NCBI GenBank assembly: GCA_963082975.1
Contig: OY720348.1
Span: forward strand, 67,853,719-67,917,718
Direction: 5' to 3'
From: Labia minor
Taxonomy: Eukaryota > Arthropoda > Insecta > Dermaptera > Spongiphoridae
DNA: 64,000 nt
A model generated the notes under the pieces. That model had not been told where the DNA came from, searched no databases, and saw only the letters and a list, made by a program, of their open reading frames with translations. The position numbers and the translations under genes are program-made. Positions 1 to 12,700 of this stretch are shown here, in pieces. Position 1 is the stretch's first letter. Each line of letters begins with the position of its first letter.

Positions 1-450
1 GAACTAAATTTTTTTCTTATTTCAATAGCCATTATAAAAATAAACTGGAAAATATTTGAATTGATATCGTGTCCGAAATCTCGTTCCGGTAGACTGAATG
101 GACAGGTGAACATTGTTGTAAGTTTTTAAGGGATATTAAAGAGAAGTGAAGAAACCCTGCCAGGGTCGTTGGATTGCTATAAATGTGATGGAATTTCATG
201 CTCGGGCGCGTATTCTGTCGCGAGATCAAGTATCACCTCCAATCTTCTTCTTTCTCCTCCTCCTCTTCATTCTAATCACTTGGACAATATTTCATGTTCA
301 ACCTAGTTTGTTGTCAAGCCACTGCCAAAAGCCCCCATGTCCCCTTTCCCTTGACCTAGATTCATCCGTTGGTCTTCTTTGAAACGGTAGAACTTCGATT
401 TTCTTATCACTCCAGCCAGTTGAGTGTCAAGTGCAAACCCACACCTGCGA
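1..450. other. 5' flank of the serine protease gene, no gene seen
   Basis: No convincing exon was found on either strand; open frames here are short and match nothing I recognise. The stretch is less A+T rich than the introns that follow and ends at a TATA box, so it is read as upstream regulatory DNA of the protease. Confidence 0.5.
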
Positions 451-458
451 TATAAATA
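451..458 (+). promoter_or_regulatory. TATA box of the serine protease gene
   Basis: TATAAATA lies 49-56 bp upstream of the protease ATG at 507. That leaves room for a start site near 480 and a 5' UTR of about 25 nt. It stands in a locally GC-richer setting (CACCTGCGA before it), so it is not simply part of the A+T background. The start site is inferred. Confidence 0.6.
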
Positions 459-506
459 GATGCAATTGCCGAAAAGCGTGAAAATCACGGTAGCACTTGG
501 TTTACA

Positions 507-3500
507 ATGACGTACCTTGCAGTCCTTTACTTTTTGTTTATTTTCACTGCCTCCGCGTTCAGCCAGGAGGTAACTAACGATTTTCACCAATTAATAGTAT
601 TAATTAACCAATAATTAATTATTAATTAAATAATTAATAAATTAGATTAAAAATAATCGATTAATTAAAATTAATAATTAATTAAACTATTAATTAACCA
701 ATAATCATAGAACATCGAACAGATGATTCTTCATATTATAATATAATCTTCAATATCATAATTTATTTAAATTTTTTTGTTTTTTTCCTTATTTCTTTTA
801 TTAAATATTATAGCTATTTTTATCGAATCCTAACACATAATCTATTTTCCGAAAAGTATTTCAAAATCATTTAACACAAATAAATTTTATAAAACTTGAT
901 ATATTTTCTTGTTGATTATTTCAATCTTGAATTAAAAGTTAGAATTGTGTTTCTCGTCCTATCATGTATTTTTTTTTTATTGATTTTAATTTATTTCTTA
1001 AATATATTATTTAATAATACTTAATATATTTTATTTTCGTTTTTATATTAATAAATTATTTGGTATTTAGATTTAGTAGAGTGCTAAAGAAATGCATAAC
1101 TTTTTCATAATTGTCCAGATGGTGGTAACGCAGGGGATCCGATTTAAAAATTAAAAATTTTTAACTTAATCTATTCTCCGATTTAATTAAAATATAATTA
1201 ACAATTGATAAATCAATAATCTGACATGAAAAAAAAATCTGGAGTGTCTCCACTCGACTATCTCGTAAATTAGAATTGGATTAATTAACACATATATTTA
1301 AATTAAATTTAATTAATTAAATTATAAATTAAGTATAGGTAATTGAATTGGATCAATTAATTAATTTAAAAAAAAAATTAAATTTAGTGTATAGTATTGT
1401 TATTTAATTAAATGAATTAATTAACATATATATTAAATTTAAATTTATAAAACTTTCACCTTCATTTTTAAGTCAAAATTTAAAAAAATTAATTCGGGTA
1501 CTTTCACCGATTCAATCCAGTTGATATCTGGCGAGATGTAAAAAGTATCAAAAAAAAAAAAAATAATATTTTTAAAACTTGAATTAAAATAACTAAATTA
1601 TATTATCTTGGTTTTTATTTTTAGTTTTATTACTCAATTATTAATTACTACTATATTTTAAGTGAAATATTTTCTGACAATGAGTATAAAATTATTACTT
1701 TGTAAAGTACCACTTCCGGTTTCCGGATACACCCTAAAAGTTGATGAATTCATGCTACTGATGCATTAAGTAAATATACCAAATTTTATCAAAATCCGTT
1801 GAGCCGTTCAAGCTGTACATAAATACTCACAATGGACAGACGGACAGATGGACGTACAGATGGACAGGCATCATGCTAAAGATACTTTTTTCTGTTAACA
1901 AAATGCATGTTTCGTGGAGATATGTAAAAATAATATAAAAATAAAAAAAAAAATATTAGAAATATAATTTAATATTTCGAATAAGGGATCATTGATATAT
2001 AATTATACATATTGATTTATATACTATACATTGGAATGGAGGGGAATAAATATTTTTCTATAAACATTTATCTATTAACGAAAATTCTTGCATTTGAAAA
2101 ATTGATTAGAAACTATTTTAATTTTTCTTATATTATATCATATCGGATATTGTATTGATTTTAGGATGAAACTTTGTTGGTAACAAACTCAAGTACTTTA
2201 ATAATTCCGGACGATCGATTTTCTTTTTTCGAATGGATTTTTGGTAGTACTACGACAGAACCACCTCCACCTACTGAAATTCCAACAAAATGTGATCCTT
2301 GTAGTAAGTAGAATTAGATTCAATATATAATATAGTATAATATAACTAAATAGAAAGAATGATTTTATTTTAAACCTTCATTTCTCAATTTTATTTTGAA
2401 ATCAATTTTAAACTCTCTAATTTTTTAATTTTTTGGTTGTTTTTAATGCATCAGTGGTTAAATATTGGTTGGTCAATTATTTTTTACAGCATGTGGATTA
2501 ACAAATAAAAATATTCGAATTGTCGGTGGACATGAAACTCAAGTGAACCAATATCCTTGGATGGTATTACTAATGTATCGGAAACGATTCTATTGTGGAG
2601 CATCTCTTATTAATCATAAATATTTATTAACAGCCTCTCATTGTGTGGATGGGTAAGTAAGATTATGAATAATTATAATTCAAAAAATAAAGTCAATTTT
2701 TTTTAATCTAATCATATATTTATAAAATTTTAATTTTTAATTATTAATTTAATATAAGATTGATGTATTTTTTTAAACTATAAATTAACATAAGTATTTA
2801 AGTAAATAATATTTATTCTTTTGACAATTGTTCAGATTAGTTGTCATGTCATGGATTTGGATGACCTTTACCAGTGGATTCCTTTTTTAATTCCAAAGAA
2901 ACTTTCCTTATGCAATATTTTTGTCTCTTCTAGTTTACGAGATAAATAAAGCTTTTTTAAGTTTGACAGATTAGCTGTTTATGAACGTCGAAATGTGCAG
3001 TCACTAAGTAATGTTTTATTGACTAATTCACTAATTATTCCCTTATTCATTAATTTTCGGTTTTTTTAAGTTCGGTTTGGATATAGGAAAATTATTTAAT
3101 TAATTAATTTTTTAATTCCTCTATATTCAATCCGAACTGAAAAAAACCCCAGAAAATTTGTAGAGCACTCTGCTGGTCAAATGGATAAAACATAGTAGCT
3201 AAATAGAAAATAAATGGATTTAGCAAATTTTTATTTCGTAAACTTTAAGCGACCCGGAAAAATTGCTTAAGGAAATTTTCTTTGGAATTACCAAAAGGAA
3301 TCCACTGGTAAAGTTTTATACAAATCCATGACATGACAACTAATCTGAACAATTACCATTATTATTATTATTATTATATTCTTTAAACGTTTTCTTTGTT
3401 TATATAAAATTTTGATATTGTTTTTATACATTTTTATATCATTTATACTTTTGTTATGTATGGAAAAAATTATCTTTTGATATATATATATATATATATT

Positions 3501-6275
3501 CTACATGAGCTGTTAAGTCCCAGGATTTTTCAATAGGTGACGCCACTAGAAAATGAACATGACTCATTTCGAGAGGCTCATCTGTCACTAGTTTGTGTAT
3601 GAAGTATCATGACATTTCTTCCATTCGTTTACAAGCTACAGTCGCTTGAGTGACGTCACTTTCGCCTTCATAAGAAAAATGAAAAAACAGGAATGATAAA
3701 CTGTTGTTCTTGAAGGAGCAGATGTGAGATAAGTTTCCTGCAACCACTGCAATGATTGTTCACAAGATTTTTCCTATTAAAAAACAATGTTTAATCAAGA
3801 CGCGATATTCCTGTTTTTCCATTTTTCTTATTAAGGGGAAAGTAGCTCACTCATACGACTGAAGCTTGTAAACGAATGGACGAAATATCATGATACTTCA
3901 TACACAAACTAGTGACAGATGAGCCTCTCGAAATGAGTCATGTTCATTTTCTAGTGGCGTCACCTATTGAAAAATCCTGGGACTTTACAGCTCATGTAGT
4001 ATATATATACTAACTGAAAGAGATATTTATATTAAATATGTTTCGATCTTTTAACTATAAAAAACTGAATTTCTTATGAGAATAAACAATTTATTTAAAT
4101 TTCTTCAAAAAAATGATTGAATTTATAAATAATATATATGATTAAATAAATACACACTTCTGAATATACTATAAAGTATAGTATAATACTATAATAGATC
4201 TAAATATGGAATCTTTTTAGATTTCAACGTCAAAGCATTACTGCCGTTTTATTGGAACATAAACGCGATTCCAGTAGTGAGGCAGTTACCATTAGTAGAA
4301 AAATCAGTCACATCATCATGCATAGTGGTTATGATCGATCCACCTTTAATAATGATATCGCCTTGCTACGTCTTAATGAGCCTCTGACTCTGGACAAAAA
4401 TCTAAGACCAGTATGTTTACCCTCCAAAGGTACTTAATTTATACTTGATTATAATAAGCATTTATTTATTATTTCTATCGGTTGAAGGATAATTTCTATT
4501 TTTGACCTTCATCATAACATTTCAATTATATAAACTTGTTTGAAAGTATTTAATAGAATCTCACATTTATAATATTAATTAATTTGTAAATATTCTTTCT
4601 GCTAAGATTTGATTTTTACCGACCGAAGATAGTAAGGGAGGTATTGTTTTCACACCAAATTTCACATGTGGAGATTTTGACATATCTCCACGAATCATAC
4701 ATTTTCTTAACAGAAAAAAGTATTTTTAGCATGATGTCTCTCCGTCCGTCCGTCCGTCTGTCCGTCCGTATAGATGTGTACAGCCTGAACGGCTCAACGG
4801 ATTTTGATGAAATTTGGTATATTTACTTAAAGCATCAGTGGGATGAATTGATCAACTTTTGGTGCAAATCCGGAAACCGGAAGTGGTAGTATTAGCGATC
4901 GACGATAGGAAGGGAAGGGTTATTTTCACACCAAATTTCACATGAGGAGATTTTTTTACATATCACCACGAATCATGCATTTTGTATTGGTTTTATCCTC
5001 GGGAAAATCATATTTATTAGTTTTTTCTTGATTTAAAATTATATGACGTAATCCAGCCATTCATGACGTCACAGCCTGGTCTTGCATATATATTATAAAT
5101 AAAATAAAATTAAAAATGTTTATATTTATTATTTATGTATGCCTATCTGTTTTTTATTAGATTAATAGATATATTAAAATTATTTGAAATTGTTCCTGTA
5201 GCTGGAAATTAATTTACTTCAAATCGTCGGTCGGTTCGGACCTGGCCACAAGTCAACTTATTTTAAATTATTTATTTATTTTTTTTTTATTTTAATTTTC
5301 ATTATCTTTTTATAAATGATCAATTGAATCAATGGAAATATATATCCGTTGAATAGATTTTGGGGTAATTGTTTAGTCTAACCGAGGTATTATGGATTTT
5401 GATAAAACTTTACCACTGAATTCATTTTTTGTCTCCAAACAAACTTTCCTTAAGAAGTATGAGGTCGCTTCTAGTTTACGAGATAAAAATTATTAAAATT
5501 TACATATAAATCCATTAATATTCTATTTAGCTACCGTGTTTTATATTTGGCCACCAGAGGGTTTAACTATTTTTCGATATTTTTTTTTCATAAGCTCAGT
5601 TTGGATGTAAGAAGATTAAAAAATTAATTAATTAAATAATTTTCTTATATCCAAACCGAACTTATAGTATAAAAACTGAAAATTAGTGAAACCCTCTGGT
5701 GGCCAAATAATAAAACATTATTAAAGGGCTACTCGTTGATAGCTAGTTTATATGCAAACTTTAATCATTTTTTATCTCGTAAACTAGAAGCGACCGCCAC
5801 ATTCTTCTTAAGGAAAGTTTGTTTGGAATCAAAAAAGGAATCCACTGGTAAAGTTTTATTCAAATCCATCACACATCGGTTAGAATAAACAATTACCCGT
5901 ATTTATACTTTTAGATTAGTAATATGTAAAATGAAAGAAAGGTCATTTATTTATATAAAGTAATATAAAATATAATTCAACATTTATAGATATAATCTAT
6001 ATCAATAATAAAAAAAAATTAATTTCTAGTTTCTGTTTTTTTTTTATTCTTTAAATAAGGTCGAAGTTTTACTGGTGAAAAAGGAATAGTAACTGGATGG
6101 GGTGTGACAGCTCAGGGTGGAAGTACTTCACAAACGTTACGTGAAGTAGAAGTACCTATTATGTCGAATACAGATTGCAAAAAAACTGCCTATGGACCTC
6201 GCAAGATCACAGATAATATGATATGTGCTGGCTTTAGTGAAGGTCAAAAAGATTCATGCCAAGTAAGATTACCAT

Positions 6276-6311
<36 letters not shown>

Positions 6312-8624
6312 CAAAAAATTACTTATTTTTTAATTCTTTAAATAAAATAATAAAACTAATTTCTAAATAATTTCTTTTCTGAAAAAATCAATTATAAATT
6401 GTAATTCAAAATAAATATTTTAATTACTTTTTAGGGCGATAGCGGAGGTCCTCTTCATATTGTTAATAATACTGTTCACCATGTAGTAGGTTAGTAATCA
6501 TTGATTTAATAATTTAAAATAATTAATTATCTCATATAAAAAAGATGGAGGTGAATTGGAAGTGAATTTCTACACTCCTAAAGAAATCTATCTTCTATAT
6601 ACGCGGGGCTATTCAAAAGAAAAGTTGAATTTTAAATTTTCGCGGGCTGTGTACATTCGATTATCGAAATTTTTCTTTTGTTATGTTGGTACACATATGT
6701 TTCTCATGTGTTGACATTATCAGCCATTTTGGATTAGTAGTTTGTTTTTGGCAACTGAAAAAGTTAGTCCCATTTTTGTGTTTTCTTCGATTATTTACTT
6801 TTTAAAAACAAAGGAATACTACAAAGAGGTTAAGCAACGTTTGTGTGAAGCAATACGGCTCAAACGATCGGAATTGGAAAAACAAATCATGGATTCTGCA
6901 TCACGATAATGCACCAGCTCACACATCATTGCTTGTTCGTGATTTTTTGGTCAAAAACAACACCGTAATCATGCCTCAAACACCGTATTCACCAAATTTG
7001 GCTCTCTGCGACTTTCTCCTATTCCCAAAACGGAAGAGAGCAATGAAAGGTAAGCGTTTTGCCACAATGGATGAGATAAAGTCGGAATCGAAGAATGAGC
7101 TAATGGCTGATGGCCATACCGAAAAGCGCATTTTTCAGTAGTGCTTCGATGATGGTATAAGGTATAAGTATAAGTGCATAATTATCTGAGGGGAATTACT
7201 TTGAAGGGGACAAAATAGATATTGATAAATAAAAAATACTTTTCGAAATAATTCAAAATTAACCTTTTTTTTGAACAAACCTCGTATATTGGAGGCTTAG
7301 TATGGGTTGGGTTATTAAAAAAATGGGTTTAAAATTATTAAAATTCATTTTTAATTTAATTGAAAATAGTAGGTTGAATTCAGCGAAGGTTGATCAGGGA
7401 AGAAGTAGATTTAAATCATTCAGATTAAATTTAAATATTCAATTATAACAAAATTAACATTTATTGAAATATTGAATATATTATTTTGAAATTATATTTA
7501 ATGAATTAAATTATAAATTAAAATCAATAAATAATATTTATTAAACCTGCGCGTGTTTGACTCTTTGTTGATGGCATCACGACACGTGCTGGCGAATGAT
7601 TTTCAGTGTTAAAAAATTAATTCCGGTACTTTCAGCGGTTCAATCAAACTGAAATTCTATATATAGCAGTTTTATATCTACTACATCCCTGCTCATGATT
7701 TTTTCCACCCTCCTCTTACTTGGAAGAATCATGTCCTTTACCTTTGGATTCCTTTGAATCTATTCCCATACTATTCCTCTCTCCCCCTGTAATCCATCCC
7801 AAAAAAGCAGTTTTATTTGGATGAAAGAGAAATCATTGCATAAATTCATTAAAGAGAAATTAGCTGGAGTGTCTCCACTCGACTATCTCGCAATTTGAAT
7901 TGAATTAAATAACATAATATATTCTATTTAAATTAAATTTAATTAATTATAAATTATAAATTTAAATTAATAAATAATATTTATTAAACCAGCGCATGTT
8001 TGACTCTTTGTTGATGGAACCATGTCACGTGTTGGCGCGTGAGATTTCCAGTGTTAAAAAATTAATTCCGGTACTTTCAGCGATTCAATCAAACTGAAAT
8101 TCTATATATAGCAGTTTTATACAATTTTTAATCATGTGAAAAATTATCAAACATCTATCTTTATTTTTACGGTTAGTTTAGAGGAAAAAAAATCAAAACG
8201 TTGTAGGTAATGACCCTCTTCCGGTTGAGCTACATTTTTCAAAAGTTGATAGAAAACTACGAATTTTGAATAATCAATGTATACCAAATTTCATGATTCT
8301 AAAAATTTGTTTTTATGTTCAGAGCAAAAATTATCAAATATTTTTTTCCAATATTTACGAAAAGTTAAGATCACATTCTTAACACTTGTAATTTATCTTC
8401 AAGAATGTTTTTTTAATTTTTTATATATTACTTCTATTGTAGGTGTAGTGTCGTGGGGAGAAGGTTGTGCACGACCAAATTACCCCGGAGTGTACTCTCG
8501 AGTGAACCGATATCTTACTTGGATTGAAAAGAATACAAGGGATGCTTGCACATGCAGTCCCCCTCCTGCAGAAATGATTGCTTCCCATTTGGCATCAGCT
8601 GATTGGCCTTCCTTGGAAATATGA
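507..8624 (+). CDS. secreted trypsin-like serine protease (S1 family), 7 exons
   Basis: Exons: 507-569, 2165-2303, 2490-2652, 4221-4429, 6060-6262, 6435-6489, 8443-8624; all borders are GT/AG and phases agree, giving 337 aa. Exon 1 encodes a signal peptide ([20 protein letters not shown]). A linker with PPPPTEIP and two Cys follows. The mature chain starts at the activation site R-IVGG, as in zymogens cleaved by a trypsin-like enzyme. Catalytic residues are His in TASHC (exon 3), Asp in NNDIALL (exon 4) and Ser in GDSGG (exon 6). Asp six residues before the Ser (DSCQGDSGG) and Gly in VVSWGEGC predict cleavage after Arg or Lys. Trp/Gly of VTGWG are present. After the domain there is a tail of about 25 residues with a CTCSPPP motif, which may pair with the pro-region Cys. 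Probably a digestive, cuticular or haemolymph protease; the exact subfamily is unclear. Confidence 0.93.
1240..1542 (+). repeat. family C repeat, internally deleted copy
   Basis: Begins with the family C start (GGAGTGTCTCCACTCGAC) and ends with its terminal TCTGGCGAGAT segment, but the middle is shortened to a few hundred bases. Lies in protease intron 1. Confidence 0.6.
1709..1928 (-). repeat. family B repeat fragment
   Basis: Reverse-strand match to the central part of family B (compare 4700-4890): the GACAGACGGACAG tract, the 'aaatccgttgagccgttc' segment and the CCGGTTTCCGG segment. Both family ends are missing. Confidence 0.65.
2825..3353. mobile_element. fold-back MITE, family A copy 1
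   Basis: Long imperfect inverted repeat: 'caattgttcagattagttg' on the left returns inverted at 3335-3352, and the outer arm (ggatttggatgac, accagtggattcc, actttcctta) repeats inverted near 3270-3330. No coding potential. It lies in protease intron 3 (2653-4220). Confidence 0.7.
3501..3999. mobile_element. mariner-like fold-back MITE with very long arms
   Basis: CTACATGAGCTGTTAAGTCC at 3501 returns inverted at 3980-3999, and the arms remain nearly complementary for about 150 bp (ATTTTTCAATAGGTGACG, CATGACTCATTTCGAGAGG, ACTAGTTTGTGTATGAAG). It is embedded in TA repeats, as expected of a TA target. No transposase remains. Also within protease intron 3. Confidence 0.7.
4618..5262 (+). repeat. 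family B interspersed repeat, full-length-like copy
   Basis: Starts TACCGACCGA and ends in a segment carrying the inverse TCGTCGGTCGGT followed by about 30 more bases. It contains a TCCG/TCTG microsatellite (4739-4768), a paired CCGGAAACCGGAAG motif, and a second internal start-like segment near 4895. Non-coding. In protease intron 4. Confidence 0.7.
5364..5898. mobile_element. fold-back MITE, family A copy 2
   Basis: Ends GGGTAATTGTTTAGTCTAAC and its inverse near 5877-5897. The arms share 'aaactttcctta', 'cgcttctagtttacgagat' and 'ctctggtggccaaataa'. Protease intron 4. Confidence 0.75.
6278..6308. repeat. (TA)n microsatellite
   Basis: About 30 bp of uninterrupted TA at the start of protease intron 5. 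Similar short TA runs occur near 3480, 8780, 9560, 21295, 23780, 30210, 40030, 46800 and 48181. Confidence 0.9.
6597..7287 (+). pseudogene. mariner copy (lineage 1), broken transposase
   Basis: The C-terminal catalytic part of a mariner transposase is readable at 6845-7141: [17 protein letters not shown] carries the second catalytic Asp, and [15 protein letters not shown] the third (DD34D spacing). A short N-terminal stretch before it is disconnected, so most of the N-terminal half is lost. After [20 protein letters not shown] the frame decays. Ends resemble those of the copies at 22431 and 51864 (TTCAAAAGAAAAG...). Lies in protease intron 6; not functional. Confidence 0.85.
7515..7675 (+). 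repeat. family C repeat fragment
   Basis: Carries the family C middle part (TTAAACCTGCGCGTGTTTGAC, then ATTAATTCCGGTACTTTCAG). Immediately followed by the duplicated block at 7676. Confidence 0.65.
7676..8300 (+). repeat. duplicated block with family C copy (empty SINE site)
   Basis: Positions 7676-8130 are almost base-for-base the same as 16284-17005 once the SINE there is removed, including about 190 bp of non-family-C flank (ATCTACTACATCCCTGCTC...). The family C part begins at 7863 and is cut at about 8300. The site corresponding to the SINE insertion (AATATTTATTAAACC) is intact here. In protease intron 6, ending about 140 bp before exon 7. Confidence 0.8.
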
Positions 8625-8855
8625 ACTTTTATTTAAGGGCTCCTTAATTCTAAATAATTTAAATTAATTTATTTTGTTTTTAGAAATAATTAATTAATTA
8701 ATTGATATCAAGTATTTTATAATTTATTATTACTATTCATACAATAATATATTTAAATAAATTTATGATATTTAATATATATATATATATATATTCATCA
8801 TCTTTTATATATTGCAAGTATTAATTGCGATTTAAATTGTCCAAATCCTATATAG

Positions 8856-9678
8856 CAGGGTTGAGCAATTTTTTTTTATCAAAGGATCAAACGAAAGTTT
8901 AACATTTCTTAGCGCAACGCAAGTAAAAGAAAAACAAAGTAATAAATGATTGGTAATTGTTTAGTCTAACCGATGTGTGATGGATTTGAATAAAACTTTA
9001 CCAGTGGATTCCTTTTTCGATTCCAACCAAACTTTCCTTAAGAAGTATGTGGCGGTCGCTTCTAGTTTACGAGATAAAAATTAATAAACTTTGCATATAA
9101 ACTAGTTATCAACGAGCAGCCATTTAATAATGTTTTATTATTTGGCCACCAGAGGGTTTCACTAATTTTCAGTTTTTATACCATAAGTTACGTTTGGATA
9201 TAGGAAAATTATTTAATTAATTAATTTTTTAATCTTCTTACATCCAAACCGAAATTAGTGTAACCCTCTGGTGGTCAAATAATAAAACACGGTAGCTAAA
9301 TAAAATATCAATGGATTTATATGTAAATTTTAATAATTTTTATCTCGTAAACTAGAAGCGACCGCCACATAATTCTTAAGGAAAGTTTGTTTGGAATCAA
9401 AAAAGGAATCCACTGGTAAAGTTTTACCCAAATCCATGATACATCGGTTAGACTAAACAATTACCAATTTATTAAACCCTAAAATTAATAAACAATTCAC
9501 ATAATATGTTTTTTTCAAGGTCTCAAAAAATCGTTTCAATTATTAATATACATATATGTATATATATATATATATATATTGAACATAACACTATTCAAGT
9601 GACCAACAAAAACTTTATCAATAAAATGACATTGTAGTTAACTATAATGCTTGGCGGGTCGTGGTTTGCTCACCCTTG
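8856..9678. mobile_element. hAT-like element with a nested family A MITE
   Basis: CAGGGTTGAGCAA at the left and TTGCTCACCCTTG at the right form imperfect terminal inverted repeats of the hAT kind. The interior holds a complete family A fold-back at 8952-9465. I see no clean 8-bp duplication, so this is an older copy. It lies between the protease and the cyclase genes. Confidence 0.6.
8952..9465. mobile_element. fold-back MITE, family A copy 3
   Basis: GGTAATTGTTTAGTCTAACC at the left and its inverse at the right; the arms match copy 2 closely. Nested inside the hAT-like element 8856-9678, so it inserted later. Confidence 0.8.
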
Positions 9679-9759
9679 CTCTAGACTATAGAGATACAAA
9701 TATATTTTTTTATATTTACTATATACTATACATATATTAATTTATTTTCTTTTTTCTTT

Positions 9760-12700
9760 TCATTCCATTTTTTTCTCTAACCAGAACGTTTCCATTTCAC
9801 CTTTACCCTAAAAATTTAGGAAAAATTTCATTTTAAAAAATATATACTTATATCATCCATTTTATAAGAAACAAGAGCAATATATACATACTTTGACTTG
9901 AACAACTCCTCTCGACACCATCACATATTCTTTACTCAAAAGGTCTTTTGTTGATTTGGAAATATGAATTCGTCCAGCCTTAATAAATAATAAACAAATA
10001 TATTAATTAGTATATTGAGGAAATATGTTCCATATGTGGTATATGTGTATATGATATTTGTGGTGCCAGGTTAGACAAGATGGAGACTCTTTAGGCAGCC
10101 ACCTAATTCTAAAATATTACAATAGACAGGATACATGGTTCGAATAGGTGAGGAAAAGAAAGTCTAGCTAAAAGTTTATTTATAGGGAAACGAATTGGAT
10201 GTCAATAAGAAAGTAAACATATAAATACCTATGACAAATTTCAATTCCAATAATAAATAGTTCGAATTTTATTACTTACCGCACTGGTGGTTTGCATTCG
10301 GGCAGCTGTATTGACAGTATCACCAAAAAGGCAATAACGAGGCATCTTTAAGCCTACTACTCCGGCTACAACTGGCCCCGAATGTATTCCTGAAAAGTCC
10401 AATGATAAAATGGGTAATGAATCAAATAATGAACAAAAACATTTATTTATATGATCTTTACCAATTCTAATTTGTATTACGATGCCTGATGGTATTTCTA
10501 AATTTGGCATCCTTTGCAACAATTTGAGAGCCACATCAGCCACATTGACAGCATGATTTGATGATGGTTCTGGGGCTCCTGACACGGCCATGTAAACGTG
10601 TCCAACTGTTTCAACCTTAAATCAATGTAAATTATACAGATGAAAAAAACTTTTTGCGAAAATATATACTACATTTTGATTTTAACCACCCTTACCATTT
10701 ACATTTTAAATAAATAATTATTATTCTAATATTTTATTTAATAAAAATATCATAAATATACCTTATAAACATTATAATGGTCCATTAAATTATCGAAACA
10801 GCTGTATACAGCATTCATGCACATAACTGCATCCATTGCATCTTGTAAAGTAACTGAATTGAAGTCAATCAGTTCACAAAATAAAACTGAAACACTGTCA
10901 AAAGCCTGAAGAAAGATCATAGAAACTCATTTCATTAGGTAATAATTTGATCTCACCTGGCATGTATCCAACGATCCACAGGGATTGGAACGTAATTGGT
11001 CCGCAATGCTTCTTGGAATCATCGAATACAGTAATTCATCACTTCTCTGTTTCCAACAGTCAAGAAGGGTGTAAGAATGTTCCAGCTCTGTTGAACGTTG
11101 TTCTGCTCTTTCAAACATTAACTCTAGTCTAATTGATAAGAATAAAAGAGTTAAAGAGATACATTTCATGAATAATTTTGGATCTGGTGTTAATATGTCA
11201 TACTATGATATCAATACATATTTCATAATTGAGAAAAATAAAAATGATCACTTTACGAGATTATTGCTAGAATAGAGTTCTGAGAGGGGACTGTTTTAAC
11301 AGCATATAATAGCGTTATACTCTTTATCAAATGTTGAAAGGTTTAACTGAACTGGTTAGCTCTATTTTACCTTGAACAATGTTGCCATCCAGCAAGTACC
11401 ATTTCTCTGCTCAAGCCATGCAGATTCAGATCATTGAGATAGAGTCCCATATTTGGAAATTCATCCAAATTGTTTATTCTATATATTAATAATCAATCAT
11501 CAATGATTTGTGAATGAATAAAATAAAATGTTTAGTAAATTAATTTACTCACAAAGGACTACACAGAAAGACTAGAACATTTATTTCAGACATATGACGC
11601 ATTTGACCTTTCAATAAAATATTTCGTATTCCTTGACTTCCGCGACGATTTGATCGTTCAGATATTGCAGATGAAATTTCTTCGGAGGGATTACTTGCAT
11701 ACATTCTGATCTGGTTCATGAGAGATTGATCGGGCTCAGCCGATTGTTCACTTGATTCTTCTAAAATTGGGTTTGAGTGGTGATCTGTTCCACGTAATAA
11801 TTCCAATTCAAACAAGACAGATTTTAAAAACACCACCTAAAGATTTTTTAGAATATGTTAAATGTAAATTTTTCGTACATAATTATTAGAGGAGAAAAAT
11901 TTTAATTTAATTGAAAAACAATGATTTTCAATTTATTAAATTAAGTGACAATTAAAACAAAGTATAATTTGTCATTTTATTATCTAAATATATTTGCTTA
12001 CAGTATTCCATGTGAATATTATTCCTTTTGGACGACGTAATCTAAAGTGATTTGTAACCGGAGTATGTAACAAGGATTGTTTGCCACAAATTTCAATCAA
12101 TTTTTCACCAGCATTCACAATTTTCATTTCTCTATCTAATTAAAGAAAAAATGAAGTTTATTTAGTTTCCTTTCAAGTAATTGACATAAATTTTGTTTAT
12201 TCACCAATGACCAATCCAAATGGAAAGAGTTTCATTAAAAAAGAACAAGGAATGGCCGGAAGATTTAATTCATGAAGAGAACGTCTCAATGCACTTCTTG
12301 CCTCCTCAAAACGTCTGTTATCAAAATCAAGTCGATAACGAATTAATTTATGTTGAGGATGTTTAGCACCAGCTCCTTCTTCACAAAGAATTTTAACTTT
12401 TAAATCAATTCCAAAAAATTTTTCAGCAATCTGTAACAGTTGTCCTACAAATTCAAAATTATATTAATTACTAAAACATAGGTATTCCTCTACACTATGC
12501 TTCTGAGCGAACTTCCTCTACGCTTTCTCCATATAATTTAGAATGCAAACCAGCTTATAGTCTCTAAAAAAAACTCTGGCTTTTGGACATCCTACGCAAG
12601 GGCAGCGTCGGTGGCGGCCTAAGTGGGGTAGAGGTGGTATATAATCAGTTTATCACCTTTATTTTGATTTTCTTGATACTTTTTATTTCAAGTAGTTTCG

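Noticed and set aside
4644..4889. 81-codon open frame
   Set aside because: Translation of a family B repeat including its TCCG microsatellite; the same text recurs in other copies with frame changes.
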